A stretch of DNA of 33,411 bases from Spongiibacteraceae bacterium (GTDB lineage Bacteria > Pseudomonadota > Gammaproteobacteria > Pseudomonadales > Dasaniaceae). Under the pieces are notes generated by a model. It saw nothing but the letters and a program-made list of their open reading frames with translations. It was not told where the DNA came from and did not search any database. Made by a program: the position numbers and the translations under genes. Where the stretch lies: the NCBI GenBank assembly GCA_030621845.1, contig JAUXHA010000021.1, positions 1 through 33,411 on the forward strand. Reading direction: 5' to 3'. This document shows, in pieces, positions 1 to 9,034 of this stretch. The stretch's first letter is position 1, and every line of letters starts with the position of its first letter.

Positions 1-976
1 AATGCAATTCGACAGCGCGTTACTCGGTGGCGCCGCCATTGATGCCGTCGGCGTACCGATGCCGGATGCTACCTTGCAAAAAGGGATGGCCAGCGACGCT
101 ATTTTATTTGCCGCCATTGGTGGCCCGAAGTGGGATGCGATCGATCGTGCACTGCGCCCGGAAAAAGGGCTGCTGCAATTTCGTTCGGCACTGCAGCTGT
201 TTGGCAATCTTAGGCCGGCTATACTTTACCCCCAATTAGCGCAGGCATCTTCGTTAAAAGCTGAAGTGGTTGCCGGGTTGGATATCCTTATAGTTCGTGA
301 ATTAACCGGGGGTATTTATTTTGGTGAGCCCCGTGGTATTCGCATCCTGGAAAATGGTGAGCGTGAAGGCTATAACACCTATAAATATTCCGAGTCAGAA
401 ATTAAACGTATTGGCGTAATGGCTTTTGAGGCGGCTCAAAAACGGAGCGGTCGCCTGTGTTCGGTGGATAAATCCAATGTACTGGAGGCAACGGTGCTGT
501 GGCGAGAGGTGATGCAGGAACTGTCGGCAGATTATCCCGATGTCGAGCTCAGCCATATGTATGTTGATAATGCTGCTATGCAGTTAGTGCGAGCGCCAAA
601 GCAATTTGATGTGATGGTAACCGGTAATATGTTTGGTGATATTCTCTCTGACGCGGCGGCTATGTTGACCGGTTCTATCGGTATGCTGCCATCTGCTGCC
701 CTGGACAAGAATGGCCGTGGTATGTATGAGCCCTGTCACGGTTCGGCGCCGGACATTGCCGGGGAAGGTAAGGCCAATCCCCTGGCGATGATCCTGTCTG
801 CGGCAATGATGCTGAGGTACTCGCTGGATGCCGTGGCAGCGGCTGACGCTATAGAATTGGCGGTAGGTAAGGTGCTGGACCAGGGCTTGCGTACCGGCGA
901 TATTCATACTGAGGGTAGTCGTCTGGTGAGTACTGCCGAAATGGGTGATGCCGTCGTGGCTGCACTGGCAGTATAA
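1..976 (+). CDS. leuB: 3-isopropylmalate dehydrogenase LeuB, 5' end missing
   Basis: Oxidatively decarboxylates 3-isopropylmalate with NAD in leucine synthesis (cytoplasm). The reading frame is open from base 2. The visible 324 residues align by eye with E. coli LeuB from about residue 35 onward, so the true start and the LPGDGIGPE segment lie left of the window; the first Met here is internal. Recognisable family stretches are VGGPKW-like IGGPKWD, the [10 protein letters not shown] block, the DKSNVL segment, [25 protein letters not shown] and the coenzyme-binding [12 protein letters not shown]. The last ends with CHGS where E. coli has AGGS, a common variant. asd follows 14 bases after the stop, so the two probably share a transcript, as in Pseudomonas. 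Identity is secure; only the start is unknown. Confidence 0.96.
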   Translation, partial: MQFDSALLGGAAIDAVGVPMPDATLQKGMASDAILFAAIGGPKWDAIDRALRPEKGLLQFRSALQLFGNLRPAILYPQLAQASSLKAEVVAGLDILIVRELTGGIYFGEPRGIRILENGEREGYNTYKYSESEIKRIGVMAFEAAQKRSGRLCSVDKSNVLEATVLWREVMQELSADYPDVELSHMYVDNAAMQLVRAPKQFDVMVTGNMFGDILSDAAAMLTGSIGMLPSAALDKNGRGMYEPCHGSAPDIAGEGKANPLAMILSAAMMLRYSLDAVAAADAIELAVGKVLDQGLRTGDIHTEGSRLVSTAEMGDAVVAALAV

Positions 977-990
977 AAAAGAGAGTGGAA

Positions 991-2103
991 ATGAATAAAG
1001 TAGGTTTTGTCGGTTGGCGAGGCATGGTGGGTTCGGTATTACTGGATCGCATGCTGGCGGAAGATGATTTCAAGCATATTGCTGAGCCGATTTTTTATAC
1101 CACATCAAATATTGGCGGGCAGGGGCCGGCTATTGGTCGCTCGGTTGCGGTGTTGCAGGACGCCTATGATATTGATTCGTTAAAAGCCCTGGATGTGGTG
1201 GTTTCCTGCCAGGGGGGTGATTATACCCAGGCGGTTTTTCAAAAATTACGACAGGCCGGTTGGCAGGGCTACTGGATTGACGCGGCCTCCAGTTTGCGCA
1301 TGGCAGACGATGCCTTGATTATTTTGGATCCGGTCAATCACGATGTCATCGAGCGCGGTCTGGCGGCGGGGGTGAAAAATTTTATCGGGGGTAATTGCAC
1401 AGTCAGCCTGATGTTAATGGCCATAGGGGGTTTGTTTAAAGCAGGCCTGGTGGAATGGGTTTCCGCGATGACTTACCAGGCCGCCAGTGGCGCCGGTGCC
1501 AGGAATATGCGTGAATTGATTGCCCAGATGGGCTCCATTAATGGCTCAGTTGCCAGTGAAATGGCCGACCCTGCCAGCGCAATACTCGACATTGATCGCA
1601 AGGTGGCCGAGCATATTCGTTCTGAAAATTTTCCCGTTGAGCAATTCGGCGCACCGCTGGCGGGCAGTTTATTGCCCTGGATTGATACTCGCCTGGACAA
1701 TGGCCAGAGTCGTGAAGAGTGGAAAGGGCAGGCGGAGACCAATAAGTTATTGGCCGCTGATGTGTTGATTCCTGTTGATGGCTTGTGTCTGCGTATTGGT
1801 GCCATGCGTTGTCACAGTCAGGCCTTGACCATAAAGCTGACTAAAGATGTACCTCTCGATGAGCTTGAATCCATGCTGGCGGCTGCCAACGATTGGGTGC
1901 GGGTAATTCCTAATCAGCGCGAACAGAGTTTGAGGGAATTAACTCCAGCGGCGGTTACCGGTAAGCTGGAAGTTCCGGTGGGTCGGTTGAGAAAGATGAA
2001 CATGGGGCCTGAATATCTCTCCGCCTTTACTGTCGGTGATCAATTGCTCTGGGGGGCGGCTGAGCCTCTGCGTCGTATGTTGTTGATTTTACTTAATAAG
2101 TGA
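991..2103 (+). CDS. asd: Aspartate-semialdehyde dehydrogenase
   Basis: Reduces aspartyl phosphate to aspartate semialdehyde with NADPH, the branch point to lysine, diaminopimelate, methionine and threonine. The protein starts [15 protein letters not shown], matching the NADP-binding start of E. coli Asd. The ATG at 991 is preferred to the in-frame GTG at 985, because the 985 start would add two residues and consume the GAGAG ribosome site five bases before the ATG. The catalytic cysteine is Cys136 in GGNCTVSLM. The substrate-binding [14 protein letters not shown], the RCHSQA histidine segment and the C-terminal [20 protein letters not shown] block are all present. Length (370 aa) is normal for the gamma-proteobacterial subtype. 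It lies directly behind leuB and is followed by a long leader before fimV. Confidence 0.97.
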   Translation: MNKVGFVGWRGMVGSVLLDRMLAEDDFKHIAEPIFYTTSNIGGQGPAIGRSVAVLQDAYDIDSLKALDVVVSCQGGDYTQAVFQKLRQAGWQGYWIDAASSLRMADDALIILDPVNHDVIERGLAAGVKNFIGGNCTVSLMLMAIGGLFKAGLVEWVSAMTYQAASGAGARNMRELIAQMGSINGSVASEMADPASAILDIDRKVAEHIRSENFPVEQFGAPLAGSLLPWIDTRLDNGQSREEWKGQAETNKLLAADVLIPVDGLCLRIGAMRCHSQALTIKLTKDVPLDELESMLAAANDWVRVIPNQREQSLRELTPAAVTGKLEVPVGRLRKMNMGPEYLSAFTVGDQLLWGAAEPLRRMLLILLNK

Positions 2104-2298
2104 TTGGTTTTCCTGGTGCTTGTCAGCGCCACTTGGTGGTTTGTTTATAGTGTTTGCCTGCTTCACTTGATATCCACTGTTACCCTGTATTGCTTTTGGC
2201 CGGAGCTCATTGCCGGGTAAATTTCATTGCATTGATGTCATCGTCGCGCCAATGCAGTGCGGGGTGCTTATGCTGCGCTCATTCCCTTGGCCGAATTC

Positions 2299-2326
2299 TT
2301 GCTAAAAAGCTATTTCTAACTAATAC
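2299..2326 (+). promoter_or_regulatory. Possible sigma70 promoter for fimV
   Basis: A TTGCTA box at 2299-2304 and TAATAC at 2321-2326 are separated by 16 bases. Transcription would begin near 2333, inside the first inverted-repeat arm, and give a leader of about 130 bases. The boxes are only moderate matches and the call rests on position as well. Confidence 0.3.
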
Positions 2327-2373
2327 TTACGCCAACTACTCAATAAATTTTCTAGCTTATTGGCGTATGTGTT

Positions 2374-2411
2374 AGTAAATGGCCGGAACTGTCTGTTTCC
2401 GGCTGTTTGCT
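2374..2411 (+). repeat. 15-bp hairpin in the fimV leader
   Basis: The arms 2374-2388 and 2397-2411 can pair over 15 positions, three of them G-U wobbles, around an 8-base loop. The core GCCGGAA/TTCCGGC is perfect. An A-rich rather than T-rich run follows, so it is not a standard terminator on the + strand. It overlaps the last two bases of the preceding inverted repeat (2320-2375), so the two structures might compete. Confidence 0.5.
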
Positions 2412-2462
2412 AATAAAAAAGCGGCTTAACAGGGTTTAACTACTTAAGGGTAAGGTATCGAT

Positions 2463-5387
2463 ATGGTGCGGAAGAAGCTGGCGGTGGTCATCGCTGCATT
2501 GGGGACGTTACAGGCAGGTATGGTCAGTGCGCTGGGTTTAGGAGAATTCTCCCTCAACTCGGCCTTAAACCAACCGCTGAATGCAGAAATCCAACTGGAA
2601 AATGCCAATGATCTGGATCCGTCCCAGGTGGTTGTTCGTTTAGCCACGGCAGAAGATTTCTCCAATGCAGGCATTATTCGCGAGTACTTTCTAACCAGTC
2701 TTAAATTCAAGGTGATTTTGAATGATGACGGTACTGGCGTGATCAAAGTCACCTCCCATGATTCAGTGGTAGAACCTTATCTCGATTTTCTGGTAGAAGC
2801 GCGCTGGCCAAATGGTCGTCTGTTGCGTGAATACACCGTGTTACTCGATTTGCCCGTTTATAGCGACAGCCCGGCTACAGCGGTTCAGCCTGCCGCGGCC
2901 GCTATTACGTCACAACCGGCAGCGACGGTAACACCGGCTGCGCCGGCCACCGCAGCAGCGCCTGTTGCAGCTACCCCGTCTACCTCCTCATCGCGTCAGT
3001 CGCTGGTACAAGGTGACACCATTGCCGGTGAATCATATCGGGTACAGCGTAACGATACGCTGTGGGAGATCGCCAGTAAGGCCAGGCCCAATAGTGAAAC
3101 GTCTGTACAGCAGACCATGCTGGGTATTCAGCGGATGAATCCCAATGCGTTTATTAACGGCAATATCAATAATCTTAAGGCGGGGTATGTGTTAAGGCTG
3201 CCCACGGGGACCGAGGTAGAGGATATCTCATCCGGTGCGGCGTTATCTGAAGTCGCCAGTCAAAATCAACAGTGGAAATCGGGTAAGCGCCTGGCCGAGC
3301 AGCCTTCAGGAGCCCAGCTTGACGCCACTGATAGCGTGACAGATGAATCCACTGCTGCTACGGAGCAAGCGCGGCTATCGCTAGCGACTTCGGGTAACAG
3401 TACCGCCGGAGCTGATGGTGTTGCGGTTGATGGTGAAGGTATTCAGGCCCTGCAGACCGAGCTTGACCTGGCTAAAGAAGGCCTGGACAAAACTGACCGT
3501 GAAAATGAAGAGCTGAGCTCTCGCCTGCAAGATATGGAGGCAAAAATCGCTACCTTGCAGCGTTTGCTTGAATTAAAAGATGATCAGCTGGCCGAGATGC
3601 AGGGCGACTTGGCGGAGGATGAACAAGCGACGGAAGGCAGTGCGGTGTATGAGGCCGAAACCGAAACCGAAACCGGGCCTGCGCTGGAGGAATCATCCCC
3701 GCAAGAAGTTGTTAGCGAAGACGTTGTAGAAGAAACGCTGGCTGTTGAAGAGGTCGTTGCGACAACACCGGCACCGATAGAGCAGCCGGGTTTATTGAGC
3801 CGGTTGATGGCTAATCCTCTTTATATGGGGCTTGGCCTGGGTTCGCTGCTGGTCATGCTGCTGCTATTAAAGTTGCGCAAAGGTAAGGAAGAAACGGTTG
3901 ATTCTGCTGAACCGCTAATGGACGCCCCGGATGATGACTTTAGCTTGGCTGAAGACGGTGAGCAGGAAGCAGAAGCTGACAGTGGTGATGATGTCAGCGA
4001 CCAGGACCTGGCAGTGGGTGATTTTAGCGCAGCGGTTGATGAGGACGTGGCAGAGGAAATTGCTGCGGTTGAGGAAGAAGTTACCTCGCAAGCTGAAATA
4101 AGCCCAGCACTGCAGCCGGAAACCGGTGATGCTATTGCCGAGGCCGACATTTATATTGCCTATGGCCGCTTTCAGCAAGCCATTGATTTATTATCCACAG
4201 CCATTGCTGGCGCCCCCCAGCGCGTTGACCTGCAAGTTAAATTATTGGAAGTCTATCTTGAAACCCGCGATAAGCCTGGATTCCAGCAACAATATGCTAG
4301 TTTGCAGGCACTGGGGAATGACGACGCGATTATTAAAGTTAAGGAAATGCTTTCAACGGTGGATGGCGTTTCTGATTGGCTTGATGGTGTCGGAGATGTG
4401 TCAGCGACAATTAGTGATGCTGATATGGATGCCGAGCTCATTGAGGGAACAGACCTGATTGCGGAGCCGGAGGTTGTGCTGGAGGATTGCCTCGATTTCG
4501 ATGATGAGGAACTAGACCTGACAGTCGAGGTTGAAGCCGCTTCTGTTGAAGATGAAATAGAGCTTGAACTGGATGATGAAGCCCTCGATGAATTGTCGGG
4601 CGGCGATACCATGCAGCTTACCGCTATTGATATCGACGCGCTTGATATGGACAGTTCCAGTGATCTTGAATTGGAAGAGATTGATCTTGATCTTGATCTG
4701 GAGATCACTACTGACGATGAGTTGAGCGAAGCGCCTGCTGTCAGCGATGATTCGAATACAATTGAGCTTGAGCCTGAGCTTGAAGTCGATACCGGCGGTG
4801 AGGGTTTTGAGCTGGATCTCGATGAGGACTTTGATCTGGACCTTGACGATTTGTCGGTTGATCTTGCTGACGACCTGGAAGCCGAGTTTGACAGTGGCTC
4901 CAGTGTGGATGCTGCAGCAGACGTTGAATTAACGTTAGAGGATGCACCGCAAGTGGACGCTGAAGTGACAGCGCTGGACGAGCCCGAATTGGAAATAGAT
5001 CTGGAGCTGGAAACGAGCGAAATAGAGCTGGATCCAGCGCCTGAACCCGAGCTGGAAATAGATCTGGAACTGGACACGAGTGATGTAGAGCTGGATTTGT
5101 CAGTCCTCGAGGTCGAGCCGAAAGTAGAGACTGATCCGGTAGCAGCAGAGCTGGATGGCAGCTCAGTGGAGAAAGCGCCTGTTGCCGATGATGAGCTTGA
5201 TGAAGACGGCGATGATTTTGACTTTCTCTCTGACGCTGATGAAGTAGCCACCAAGCTGGATCTTGCCCGGGCTTATATTGATATGGGTGATAGCGAGGGA
5301 GCCAAGGATATTCTTGATGAAGTTAATCAGGAAGGTAGCGATGAACAGAAGGATGAGGCAACAGCTCTGTTAGAGCGCATTGACTAA
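2463..5387 (+). CDS. fimV: FimV-family polar hub/motility protein
   Basis: An inner-membrane, peptidoglycan-binding polar organiser; in Pseudomonas FimV supports type IV pilus assembly and twitching. Layout of the 974 residues: signal peptide 1-24 (ends VSALG); FimV N-terminal domain (GLGEFSLNSALNQPLNAEI) to about 130; Pro/Ala/Thr-rich linker 138-185; LysM peptidoglycan-binding domain about 190-247; coiled coil about 325-385; one membrane helix about 452-468 followed by basic LRKGK; a long Asp/Glu-rich cytoplasmic region with a TPR-like segment around 560-630; and the conserved FimV C-terminal TPR motif (LDLARAYIDMGDSEGAKDIL) about 930-974. The acidic region contains a 21-residue tandem duplication. 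It sits between asd and truA exactly as in P. aeruginosa. The ATG has GGTAAGG upstream. Confidence 0.93.
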   Translation: MVRKKLAVVIAALGTLQAGMVSALGLGEFSLNSALNQPLNAEIQLENANDLDPSQVVVRLATAEDFSNAGIIREYFLTSLKFKVILNDDGTGVIKVTSHDSVVEPYLDFLVEARWPNGRLLREYTVLLDLPVYSDSPATAVQPAAAAITSQPAATVTPAAPATAAAPVAATPSTSSSRQSLVQGDTIAGESYRVQRNDTLWEIASKARPNSETSVQQTMLGIQRMNPNAFINGNINNLKAGYVLRLPTGTEVEDISSGAALSEVASQNQQWKSGKRLAEQPSGAQLDATDSVTDESTAATEQARLSLATSGNSTAGADGVAVDGEGIQALQTELDLAKEGLDKTDRENEELSSRLQDMEAKIATLQRLLELKDDQLAEMQGDLAEDEQATEGSAVYEAETETETGPALEESSPQEVVSEDVVEETLAVEEVVATTPAPIEQPGLLSRLMANPLYMGLGLGSLLVMLLLLKLRKGKEETVDSAEPLMDAPDDDFSLAEDGEQEAEADSGDDVSDQDLAVGDFSAAVDEDVAEEIAAVEEEVTSQAEISPALQPETGDAIAEADIYIAYGRFQQAIDLLSTAIAGAPQRVDLQVKLLEVYLETRDKPGFQQQYASLQALGNDDAIIKVKEMLSTVDGVSDWLDGVGDVSATISDADMDAELIEGTDLIAEPEVVLEDCLDFDDEELDLTVEVEAASVEDEIELELDDEALDELSGGDTMQLTAIDIDALDMDSSSDLELEEIDLDLDLEITTDDELSEAPAVSDDSNTIELEPELEVDTGGEGFELDLDEDFDLDLDDLSVDLADDLEAEFDSGSSVDAAADVELTLEDAPQVDAEVTALDEPELEIDLELETSEIELDPAPEPELEIDLELDTSDVELDLSVLEVEPKVETDPVAAELDGSSVEKAPVADDELDEDGDDFDFLSDADEVATKLDLARAYIDMGDSEGAKDILDEVNQEGSDEQKDEATALLERID
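4983..5100 (+). repeat. 63-bp tandem repeat inside fimV
   Basis: Two adjacent, slightly diverged copies start at 4983 and 5046 and encode PELEIDLELETSEIELD and PELEIDLELDTSDVELD respectively, with a 21-residue period. The copy boundary is in frame, so the protein is lengthened without disruption. Similar shorter D/E/L repeats fill the surrounding region. Confidence 0.75.
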
Positions 5388-5391
5388 TGCG

Positions 5392-6219
5392 ATGACCGCG
5401 CTTTTTTCTACTAGTATTCATAAAGGGGATCGCGTTGCACTGGCTTTGAGTTACGATGGTAGTCTCTATCGTGGTTGGCAAAGTCAGCGTAAACCCCAGG
5501 TTGCAACCGTCCAGGAACACCTTGAGTCTGCACTTAGCCAAATTGCTAATGGACCGATCTCGGTTCAGTGTGCCGGAAGAACCGATGCGGGTGTTCACGC
5601 CAGCTATCAACTGGTTCATTTTGACAGTCCTGTCGAACGTCTTGAAAAAGCCTGGGTTGCCGGTAGCAATGCCCTGTTGCCTGCAGGAATCAGTGTGTTG
5701 TGGGCCAAGCCGGTGGCTGCAGAATTTCACGCCCGCTTTTCGGCAACCGCCCGTCGCTACCGTTATATCATTGCCAATACAGCAACGCGGCCAGCGATAC
5801 TGGCTACGGGAGTGAGTTGGCAACCGTTGCCCCTTGATCATCAATCCATGCATCGCGGTGCCCAGTGTCTGCTGGGTGAATTGGATTTCACTTCATTTCG
5901 CGCCGTGGCCTGCCAGTCAAACACGGCCATGCGCAATATTCATTTTATTAAGGTGTCTCGACAACAGGATCTGGTGGTTATTGATATCCAGGCCAATGCT
6001 TTCCTTTATCATATGGTGCGTAATATAGCTGGCGTGTTACTGGAGTTGGGTCTGGGGCGACGCCCGGTCGGTTGGGTAAAAGAGGTGCTCGAAGCCGGTG
6101 ATCGTTGTTGTGCAGCGGCAACGGCATCGCCCAAAGGTCTCTACCTGGTTGATGTCTGTTATCCTGACAACTTTGGCTTACCGAAAAACACTCCTGGGCC
6201 CTATTTCCTTAAGCTATAG
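5392..6219 (+). CDS. truA: tRNA pseudouridine(38-40) synthase TruA
   Basis: Converts U38-U40 in the anticodon arm of many tRNAs to pseudouridine. The catalytic aspartate is Asp65 in CAGRTDAGVHA. Also visible are the LSYDGSLYRGWQ N-terminal strand, FHARFSATARRYRYII, the GELDFTSFRA segment, the NAFLYHMVRNIAG block and the GLYLVDVCYP C-terminus. Start: the ATG at 5392 lies just after the fimV stop (5385-5387). A TTG at 5380 in the same frame would overlap fimV and is less likely. Length (275 aa) is standard. The fimV-truA order is conserved in pseudomonads. Confidence 0.95.
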   Translation: MTALFSTSIHKGDRVALALSYDGSLYRGWQSQRKPQVATVQEHLESALSQIANGPISVQCAGRTDAGVHASYQLVHFDSPVERLEKAWVAGSNALLPAGISVLWAKPVAAEFHARFSATARRYRYIIANTATRPAILATGVSWQPLPLDHQSMHRGAQCLLGELDFTSFRAVACQSNTAMRNIHFIKVSRQQDLVVIDIQANAFLYHMVRNIAGVLLELGLGRRPVGWVKEVLEAGDRCCAAATASPKGLYLVDVCYPDNFGLPKNTPGPYFLKL

Positions 6220-6321
6220 ACTAAATAAATTGCTGCTATCTAGCCTTAATGGCAGGTAATGAATTGATTATTTTGTTACCATGCCCGCTTATTCTCACCA
6301 TCCTATCGGTTCTTTAGTCCT

Positions 6322-6954
6322 GTGACACGCACCCGGGTAAAAATTTGCGGTATCACTACGCCTGATGATGCAAAGGCGGCAGTTGCTGCCGGTGCAGATG
6401 CGCTGGGGCTGGTATTTTACGCGCCCAGTCCGCGCTCGGTCACTATCGAGCAAGCACTGGCAATATCCGCCGTCATCCCGCCGTTTGTAAGCCTGGTTGC
6501 ACTGGTGGTCAATGCGCAGCAGCGATTGCTGGAGCAAATCATCACTGCCTTGCCGGTCAGCCTGTTACAGTTTCATGGCGATGAATCACCGGCAGATTGC
6601 GAGCGTTATAAACGTCCCTATATCAAAGCGCTGGCGATGCGGGATGGTGTTGATCCGACGGCAGAGTTGGCACGGTTTTCCTCGGCACAAGCCTTGCTGC
6701 TGGATGCTTTTAACCCAGCGCTTCCCGGTGGTACGGGGGAGCAATTTGACTGGCAGAGAATCCCTGCTGAATTAAGCGCTCGTATCATTCTGGCGGGTGG
6801 CTTGCACCCCGCTAATGTGGCGGCCGCCATCACCATGGTCGGCCCCTATGCGGTTGATGTCAGTAGTGGTGTTGAAGTTTCGCCGGGTGTTAAGGACAGG
6901 CACAAGCTGCTTGAGTTTATTGGCAATGTCGGCAGTGCCGATAGAGCGGAGTAG
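6322..6954 (+). CDS. trpF: Phosphoribosylanthranilate isomerase TrpF
   Basis: Performs the Amadori rearrangement of phosphoribosylanthranilate to CdRP in tryptophan synthesis. It is a single-domain beta-alpha barrel of 210 residues, not fused to TrpC. General acid/base residues are Cys9 in RVKICGIT and Asp128 in LLLDAFNP; the phosphate-binding loops GGTGEQFDW and [10 protein letters not shown] and the [14 protein letters not shown] end are intact. It starts with GTG and a weak ribosome site. It is separated from truA by 102 bases, which could hold a promoter although none is clear. The stop is followed after four bases by trpB, indicating translational coupling. Confidence 0.95.
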   Translation: MTRTRVKICGITTPDDAKAAVAAGADALGLVFYAPSPRSVTIEQALAISAVIPPFVSLVALVVNAQQRLLEQIITALPVSLLQFHGDESPADCERYKRPYIKALAMRDGVDPTAELARFSSAQALLLDAFNPALPGGTGEQFDWQRIPAELSARIILAGGLHPANVAAAITMVGPYAVDVSSGVEVSPGVKDRHKLLEFIGNVGSADRAE

Positions 6955-6958
6955 AGAC

Positions 6959-8173
6959 GTGGCAGGTAAAAAAATTGATTACCAATCGGTGCCCGATGAA
7001 AGCGGGCACTATGGCCCCTATGGCGGCCGCTTTGTTTCAGAAACCTTGATCCATGCCCTGGATCAATTGGAACACACGTATAAAACCCTGTCGGCAGATC
7101 CCGATTTTCATAAAGAATTTGACCAGGATCTGGCCCATTATGTGGGTCGCCCATCGCCTCTGTACCATGCCCGTCGCTGGAGCCAGGAATTGGGTGGTGC
7201 ACAAATCTATTTAAAACGTGAAGACCTGAATCATACCGGTGCACATAAAGTGAATAACACCATTGGCCAGGCACTGTTGGCAAAATACACGGGTAAAAAG
7301 CGCGTTATTGCTGAAACGGGTGCCGGCCAGCATGGCGTTGCCACGGCCACGGTAGCCGCCCGCCTGGGCATGGAGTGCCAGATCTTTATGGGCGAAGAAG
7401 ACATTCGTCGCCAGGCGTTGAATGTTTATCGGATGAAATTGTTAGGGGCCCAGGTGACTTCTGTGACCTCGGGTTCGCGTACCTTGAAAGATGCCATGAA
7501 TGAGGCGATGAGAGATTGGGTGACCAATGTCGACGATACATTTTATATTATTGGTACGGTAGCGGGGCCACATCCCTATCCACAGCTGGTGCGGGATTTT
7601 CAGGCTGTTATAGGTCGGGAGGCCCGGGCACAATGTCTTGAAATGACCGGTCGTTTACCCGATTCGCTGGTCGCCTGTATCGGCGGCGGTTCTAATGCTA
7701 TCGGTTTATTTCATCCTTTCCTCGATGATGCCGGGGTTAGCATGTACGGTGTGGAGGCCGGCGGATACGGTGTGGAGACGGGCAAGCACGCGGCACCGTT
7801 AACGGCGGGTAGCCCGGGAATTTTACACGGTAATCGGACCTACTTGATGCAAGACGATGCCGGGCAGATTATTCATACCCATTCAATTTCAGCGGGTCTG
7901 GATTATCCGGGCGTCGGCCCTGAGCATTCATGGTTGAAAGATATCGAGCGAGTTAATTATGTCACCATCAATGATGATGAGGCGCTGGCAGCCTTTCGTG
8001 GCTTAACGCTTACCGAGGGCATTATGCCAGCGCTGGAGTCCAGTCATGCCCTGGCCTATGTTGAGAAGTTGGCGCCAGGAATGGACAAGGATAAAATTAT
8101 TATCGTTAATCTCTCTGGCCGTGGTGATAAGGATATTCATACGGTGGCTGCGATTGACGGCATTACCATTTAA
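6959..8173 (+). CDS. trpB: Tryptophan synthase beta subunit TrpB
   Basis: Condenses indole and serine to tryptophan with PLP. The PLP lysine is Lys97 in [13 protein letters not shown]; the phosphate-binding GGGSNAIG loop, the GAGQHGVA active-site loop and the C-terminal NLSGRGDKD are all present. The open frame extends left to 6797 inside trpF, but the correct start is the GTG at 6959: GGAG lies at 6948-6951 with a 7-base gap, and the protein then begins [26 protein letters not shown], typical of TrpB1. Length 404 aa. It forms the alpha2-beta2 complex with TrpA, encoded 20 bases downstream. Confidence 0.96.
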   Translation: MAGKKIDYQSVPDESGHYGPYGGRFVSETLIHALDQLEHTYKTLSADPDFHKEFDQDLAHYVGRPSPLYHARRWSQELGGAQIYLKREDLNHTGAHKVNNTIGQALLAKYTGKKRVIAETGAGQHGVATATVAARLGMECQIFMGEEDIRRQALNVYRMKLLGAQVTSVTSGSRTLKDAMNEAMRDWVTNVDDTFYIIGTVAGPHPYPQLVRDFQAVIGREARAQCLEMTGRLPDSLVACIGGGSNAIGLFHPFLDDAGVSMYGVEAGGYGVETGKHAAPLTAGSPGILHGNRTYLMQDDAGQIIHTHSISAGLDYPGVGPEHSWLKDIERVNYVTINDDEALAAFRGLTLTEGIMPALESSHALAYVEKLAPGMDKDKIIIVNLSGRGDKDIHTVAAIDGITI

Positions 8174-8193
8174 GCAATGTTGAGGAGTTAATT

Positions 8194-9003
8194 TTGAGTC
8201 GTATTACGGCCTGTCTGCAAAGGCTGCAGGCAAAGTCTCGCAAAGCGCTAATTCCCTATATAGTCGCCGGTGATCCCAACCCGGGCTTCACTGTGCCGAT
8301 GATGCATAAGCTGGTAGAGCAGGGTGCGGATATTCTGGAATTGGGTGTGCCGTTTTCTGATCCCATGGCGGAGGGGCCGGTTATCCAGCTTGCCCACGAA
8401 CGCGCCTTGTTACATAACGTTAGCCTGCGTGCTGTACTCGATATGGTGAAAGAATTTCGCCAGCAGGACCAGCAAACCCCGGTAATCTTGATGGGTTATG
8501 CTAATCCGGTGCATATTATCGGTTACCAGCAACTGGCCAAGCTTGCCGCTGAGGCCGGCGTCGATGGTTTTCTGACCGTTGATATGCCCCCCGAAGAGGC
8601 AACTGAGTTGCATGCCGCGCTGAAAGCGGTGGCTATTGATATCATTTTCCTGATTGCGCCCACCACCACCGAGCAGCGAATACGCACCATTGCTGATATG
8701 GCCACCGGTTATTTATACTATGTATCCCTAAAGGGAGTGACCGGGGCCGGTCACCTCGATATTGATTCGGTGAAAGAGAAATTGGCGCAAATCCGGGCCA
8801 TATGCTCGCTACCGGTCACTGTTGGCTTCGGCATAAAAGACCCGGCATCAGCACAGTCCATCGCTCGCTTCGCTGACGGGGTGGTAGTCGGTAGCGCTCT
8901 GGTCAATCGTGTGGTTGAATTAAACGCTGTCGATGAACAAGAGCAGATCGCTCAATCGACACAAATTATCTCTGATATGCGGCGAGCCATAGACGCTGTA
9001 TAG
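8194..9003 (+). CDS. trpA: Tryptophan synthase alpha subunit TrpA
   Basis: Cleaves indole-3-glycerol phosphate and channels indole to TrpB. The TTG start is supported by AGGAG about 8 bases upstream. The catalytic Glu49 is present in ILELGVPFSD. The position of the second catalytic residue (Asp60 in enteric TrpA) is Glu60 here, in PMAEGPVIQ. The phosphate-binding GFGIKDP and VVVGSALV loops and the YYVSLKGVTGAG loop are intact, and the length (269 aa) is normal, so the gene looks functional. It is the third gene of a trpF-trpB-trpA run and is followed by accD after 31 bases. Confidence 0.95.
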   Translation: MSRITACLQRLQAKSRKALIPYIVAGDPNPGFTVPMMHKLVEQGADILELGVPFSDPMAEGPVIQLAHERALLHNVSLRAVLDMVKEFRQQDQQTPVILMGYANPVHIIGYQQLAKLAAEAGVDGFLTVDMPPEEATELHAALKAVAIDIIFLIAPTTTEQRIRTIADMATGYLYYVSLKGVTGAGHLDIDSVKEKLAQIRAICSLPVTVGFGIKDPASAQSIARFADGVVVGSALVNRVVELNAVDEQEQIAQSTQIISDMRRAIDAV

Positions 9004-9034
9004 TAGCAATTGAGTATGAAACGGGAATTAAGGC

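Larger units (their letters stand above)
2104..2462 (+). other. asd-fimV intergenic leader with hairpins, no gene
   Basis: This 359-base gap holds no convincing gene. A 73-codon frame at 2154-2375 lacks a family resemblance and a ribosome site. The right half is structured: an imperfect inverted repeat with arms 2320-2335 and 2360-2375 (14 of 16 positions), then a second hairpin at 2374-2411. The sequence is AT-rich around 2300-2350, where a weak promoter can be placed. It probably serves as the fimV promoter and 5' leader. Confidence 0.6.

Noticed and set aside
2154-2375. Short plus-strand frame in the asd-fimV gap
   Set aside because: No ribosome site, no homology seen, and it runs into the hairpin region.
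4253-5254. Long minus-strand Ser-rich open frame of 333 codons
   Set aside because: It is the antisense of the Asp/Glu-rich fimV segment; GAT/GAG-rich coding sequence read backwards gives serine codons. No ribosome site or family.
6797-6958. N-terminal extension of trpB
   Set aside because: The extension lies within trpF in another frame and is foreign to TrpB; GTG 6959 has a good ribosome site.
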